From the NCBI GenBank assembly GCA_965267475.1, contig OZ254079.1, positions 310,001 to 374,000 of the forward strand: DNA of 64,000 nt, in the 5' to 3' direction. This DNA comes from JBCBKU01 sp965267475 (GTDB lineage Bacteria > Pseudomonadota > Alphaproteobacteria > Rhodobacterales > Rhodobacteraceae). The position numbers and the translations under genes were made by a program. The notes under the pieces are model-generated. The model did not search any database. It was not told where the DNA came from and saw only the letters and a list, made by a program, of their open reading frames with translations. Shown here one piece after another: positions 62,730 through 64,000 of this stretch. Within the stretch, counting starts at the first letter, position 1. Every line of letters starts with the position of its first letter.

Positions 62730-64000
62730 ATGCGTCCGTCTGAATTAGAAAAAGCGATCCGTCGCAAGCACGCGCGCCTTCGGCGCCTGACCCGACCCCC
62801 CAAGAAGGGGCCGCCCGCCCTGTCGCCGCTAGCGCCGGACGCGTTTCCCGACATTCCGCCGGTCGGCGGTGTCCGGTTCGCATCCGTCGCAGCCGGGGTG
62901 CGGTATCAAGGCCGCGACGACGTTATGCTTGCGGTCATGGACCCGGGCACGGTGGTGGCCGGTGTCTTCACGCAATCTTCGACCCGCGCGGCGCCCGTTC
63001 TGGACTGTGAGGACAAGATCGATGGTCCAGCGAACGGCGGCGCCGCGATCATCGTAAACGCCGGCAACGCCAATGCGTTCACGGGCACAAACGGCCGCGA
63101 TGCTGTCACCGCTATCACCGGAGCAGTTGCAAAAGCGGTCGGGATCGACGAAGCGCGGGTCTTCTCTGCCTCAACTGGCGTCATCGGTGAAGTTCTAGCT
63201 CATGACCGGATCACCGAAAAGTTGGCCGACCTCGTGTCCGCACTATCCCCAGACGGGATCGAGCGGGCCGCGGGCGCCATACGCACCACTGACACATTTT
63301 CAAAAGGGTCCTTCCGGCGGATCCAGATAGATGGGCAAACCGTGACCATCGCGGGTTTCGCGAAAGGGTCCGGAATGATTGCACCTGACATGGCCACAAT
63401 GCTCGGGTTTATCTTTACTGATGCAATCGTGGACCAAGGCTCGCTTCAGTCAGCGCTTGCCAGCGCCACCGGACAATCCTTCAACGCGATCACCGTCGAT
63501 AGTGACACCTCGACTTCAGACACGGTTTTGCTCGCGGCTACGGGTGCCGCGGATGTGGATGCATCCAACAATCACACGTTCCAGGACGCGCTGACCGAAG
63601 TCATGCAGGACCTCGCCCACCAAATCGTCCGGGATGGTGAAGGTGCAACTAAATTTGTGACCGTCCGCGTAACCGGGGCGACGACACCTTTGGATGCCGA
63701 CATGGCGGCGCGGGCAATCGCCAATTCGCCCCTCGTCAAGACGGCGATCGCTGGCGAAGACCCCAATTGGGGGCGCGTCGTCATGGCGGTGGGGAAATCC
63801 GGTGCCAATGCGGACCGGGACACGTTGTCGATCTGGTTCGGAGATGAACTCGTGGCCGAGAATGGTTGGGTTTCAGCCGGGTATTCGGAAAGCCGCGCGG
63901 CGAAACACATGGCAGAGGACGAAGTGACAATCCGCGCCGATCTGGGGCTTGGCCAATCCGAGGCCACGGTTTGGACCTGCGATCTGACGCATGGCTATAT
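62730..64000 (+). CDS. argJ: Bifunctional glutamate N-acetyltransferase/amino-acid acetyltransferase (end outside window)
   Basis: ArgJ moves the acetyl group from N-acetylornithine to glutamate and can also start the cycle from acetyl-CoA. 423 residues are visible to the window edge, so only a few are missing. The self-cleavage site before the nucleophile Thr is in IAPDMATMLGFIFTDA, and VASNNH-like DASNNHTF, AGEDPNWGR and STGVIGE are typical. The N-terminus has a basic stretch (EKAIRRKHARLRR and PPKKGPP) about 40 residues longer than I expect in relatives; the ATG at 62730 is the only good start. Confidence 0.94.
   Translation, partial: MRPSELEKAIRRKHARLRRLTRPPKKGPPALSPLAPDAFPDIPPVGGVRFASVAAGVRYQGRDDVMLAVMDPGTVVAGVFTQSSTRAAPVLDCEDKIDGPANGGAAIIVNAGNANAFTGTNGRDAVTAITGAVAKAVGIDEARVFSASTGVIGEVLAHDRITEKLADLVSALSPDGIERAAGAIRTTDTFSKGSFRRIQIDGQTVTIAGFAKGSGMIAPDMATMLGFIFTDAIVDQGSLQSALASATGQSFNAITVDSDTSTSDTVLLAATGAADVDASNNHTFQDALTEVMQDLAHQIVRDGEGATKFVTVRVTGATTPLDADMAARAIANSPLVKTAIAGEDPNWGRVVMAVGKSGANADRDTLSIWFGDELVAENGWVSAGYSESRAAKHMAEDEVTIRADLGLGQSEATVWTCDLTHGY

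Overview
The window is a gene-dense, GC-rich stretch of chromosome from an alphaproteobacterium, most likely a Roseobacter-group member of the Rhodobacterales. Pointers to this are the housekeeping content (rpsT-dnaA, dnaN-recF, rnd-lptC-lptA-lptB-hpf-ptsN, dnaK-dnaJ, secA-ppi-argJ), a class III formaldehyde dehydrogenase, families common in roseobacters (DUF2794, a GT14-like transferase with a long C-terminal extension, a TTC38-like TPR protein) and a LexA site of the alphaproteobacterial GTTC-N7-GTTC type. I see no IS elements, prophage, CRISPR array, rRNA or convincing tRNA genes. Many same-strand neighbours overlap by 1-4 bases (ATGA, GTGA, TTGA), and five of the nine convergent gene pairs share a 4-base CTAG or CTAA stop overlap.

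Layout. 1-6.1 kb: carbonic anhydrase (cut by the window edge), a histidine-less HPt-like protein, M17 aminopeptidase with an NlpC/P60 hydrolase, a DUF2794 gene coupled to a small ORF, a candidate plus-strand small RNA, and imuB under a LexA box without imuA. 6.2-18.3 kb: a cytochrome c, an I78 inhibitor lipoprotein, the glutathione-dependent formaldehyde pathway split in two (frmA, later fghA), a GNAT and a NYN protein, a TetR regulator, transporters, SDRs, a HAD hydrolase and an ornithine cyclodeaminase-like protein. 18.3-30.7 kb: zapE, a TPR protein, rpsT, then dnaA, dnaN, recF, three metabolic or membrane genes, and gyrB. 30.7-40.5 kb: an MDR oxidoreductase, two tandem paralogous membrane proteins of unknown family, trhO, the NAD salvage genes pncA and pncB, rnd, the LPS transport genes lptCAB, hpf and ptsN.

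40.5-50.5 kb is the accessory-looking part. A minus-strand series runs cysQ, GT2, galU, GT4, GT2-like, GT14-like, sulfotransferase, and an ABC-2 export permease diverges from cysQ. My reading is a locus for a sulfated surface glycan: galU makes UDP-glucose, the transferases build the chain, the sulfotransferase uses PAPS, CysQ removes the PAP by-product, and the permease may export the product. This is inference from family membership and gene order.

50.5-64 kb: alkB, dnaK behind a heat-shock-like promoter, dnaJ, an ABC-F ATPase, radC, a phosphate-binding-like protein fused to an OmpA domain, secA, a periplasmic parvulin, and argJ (cut by the window edge).
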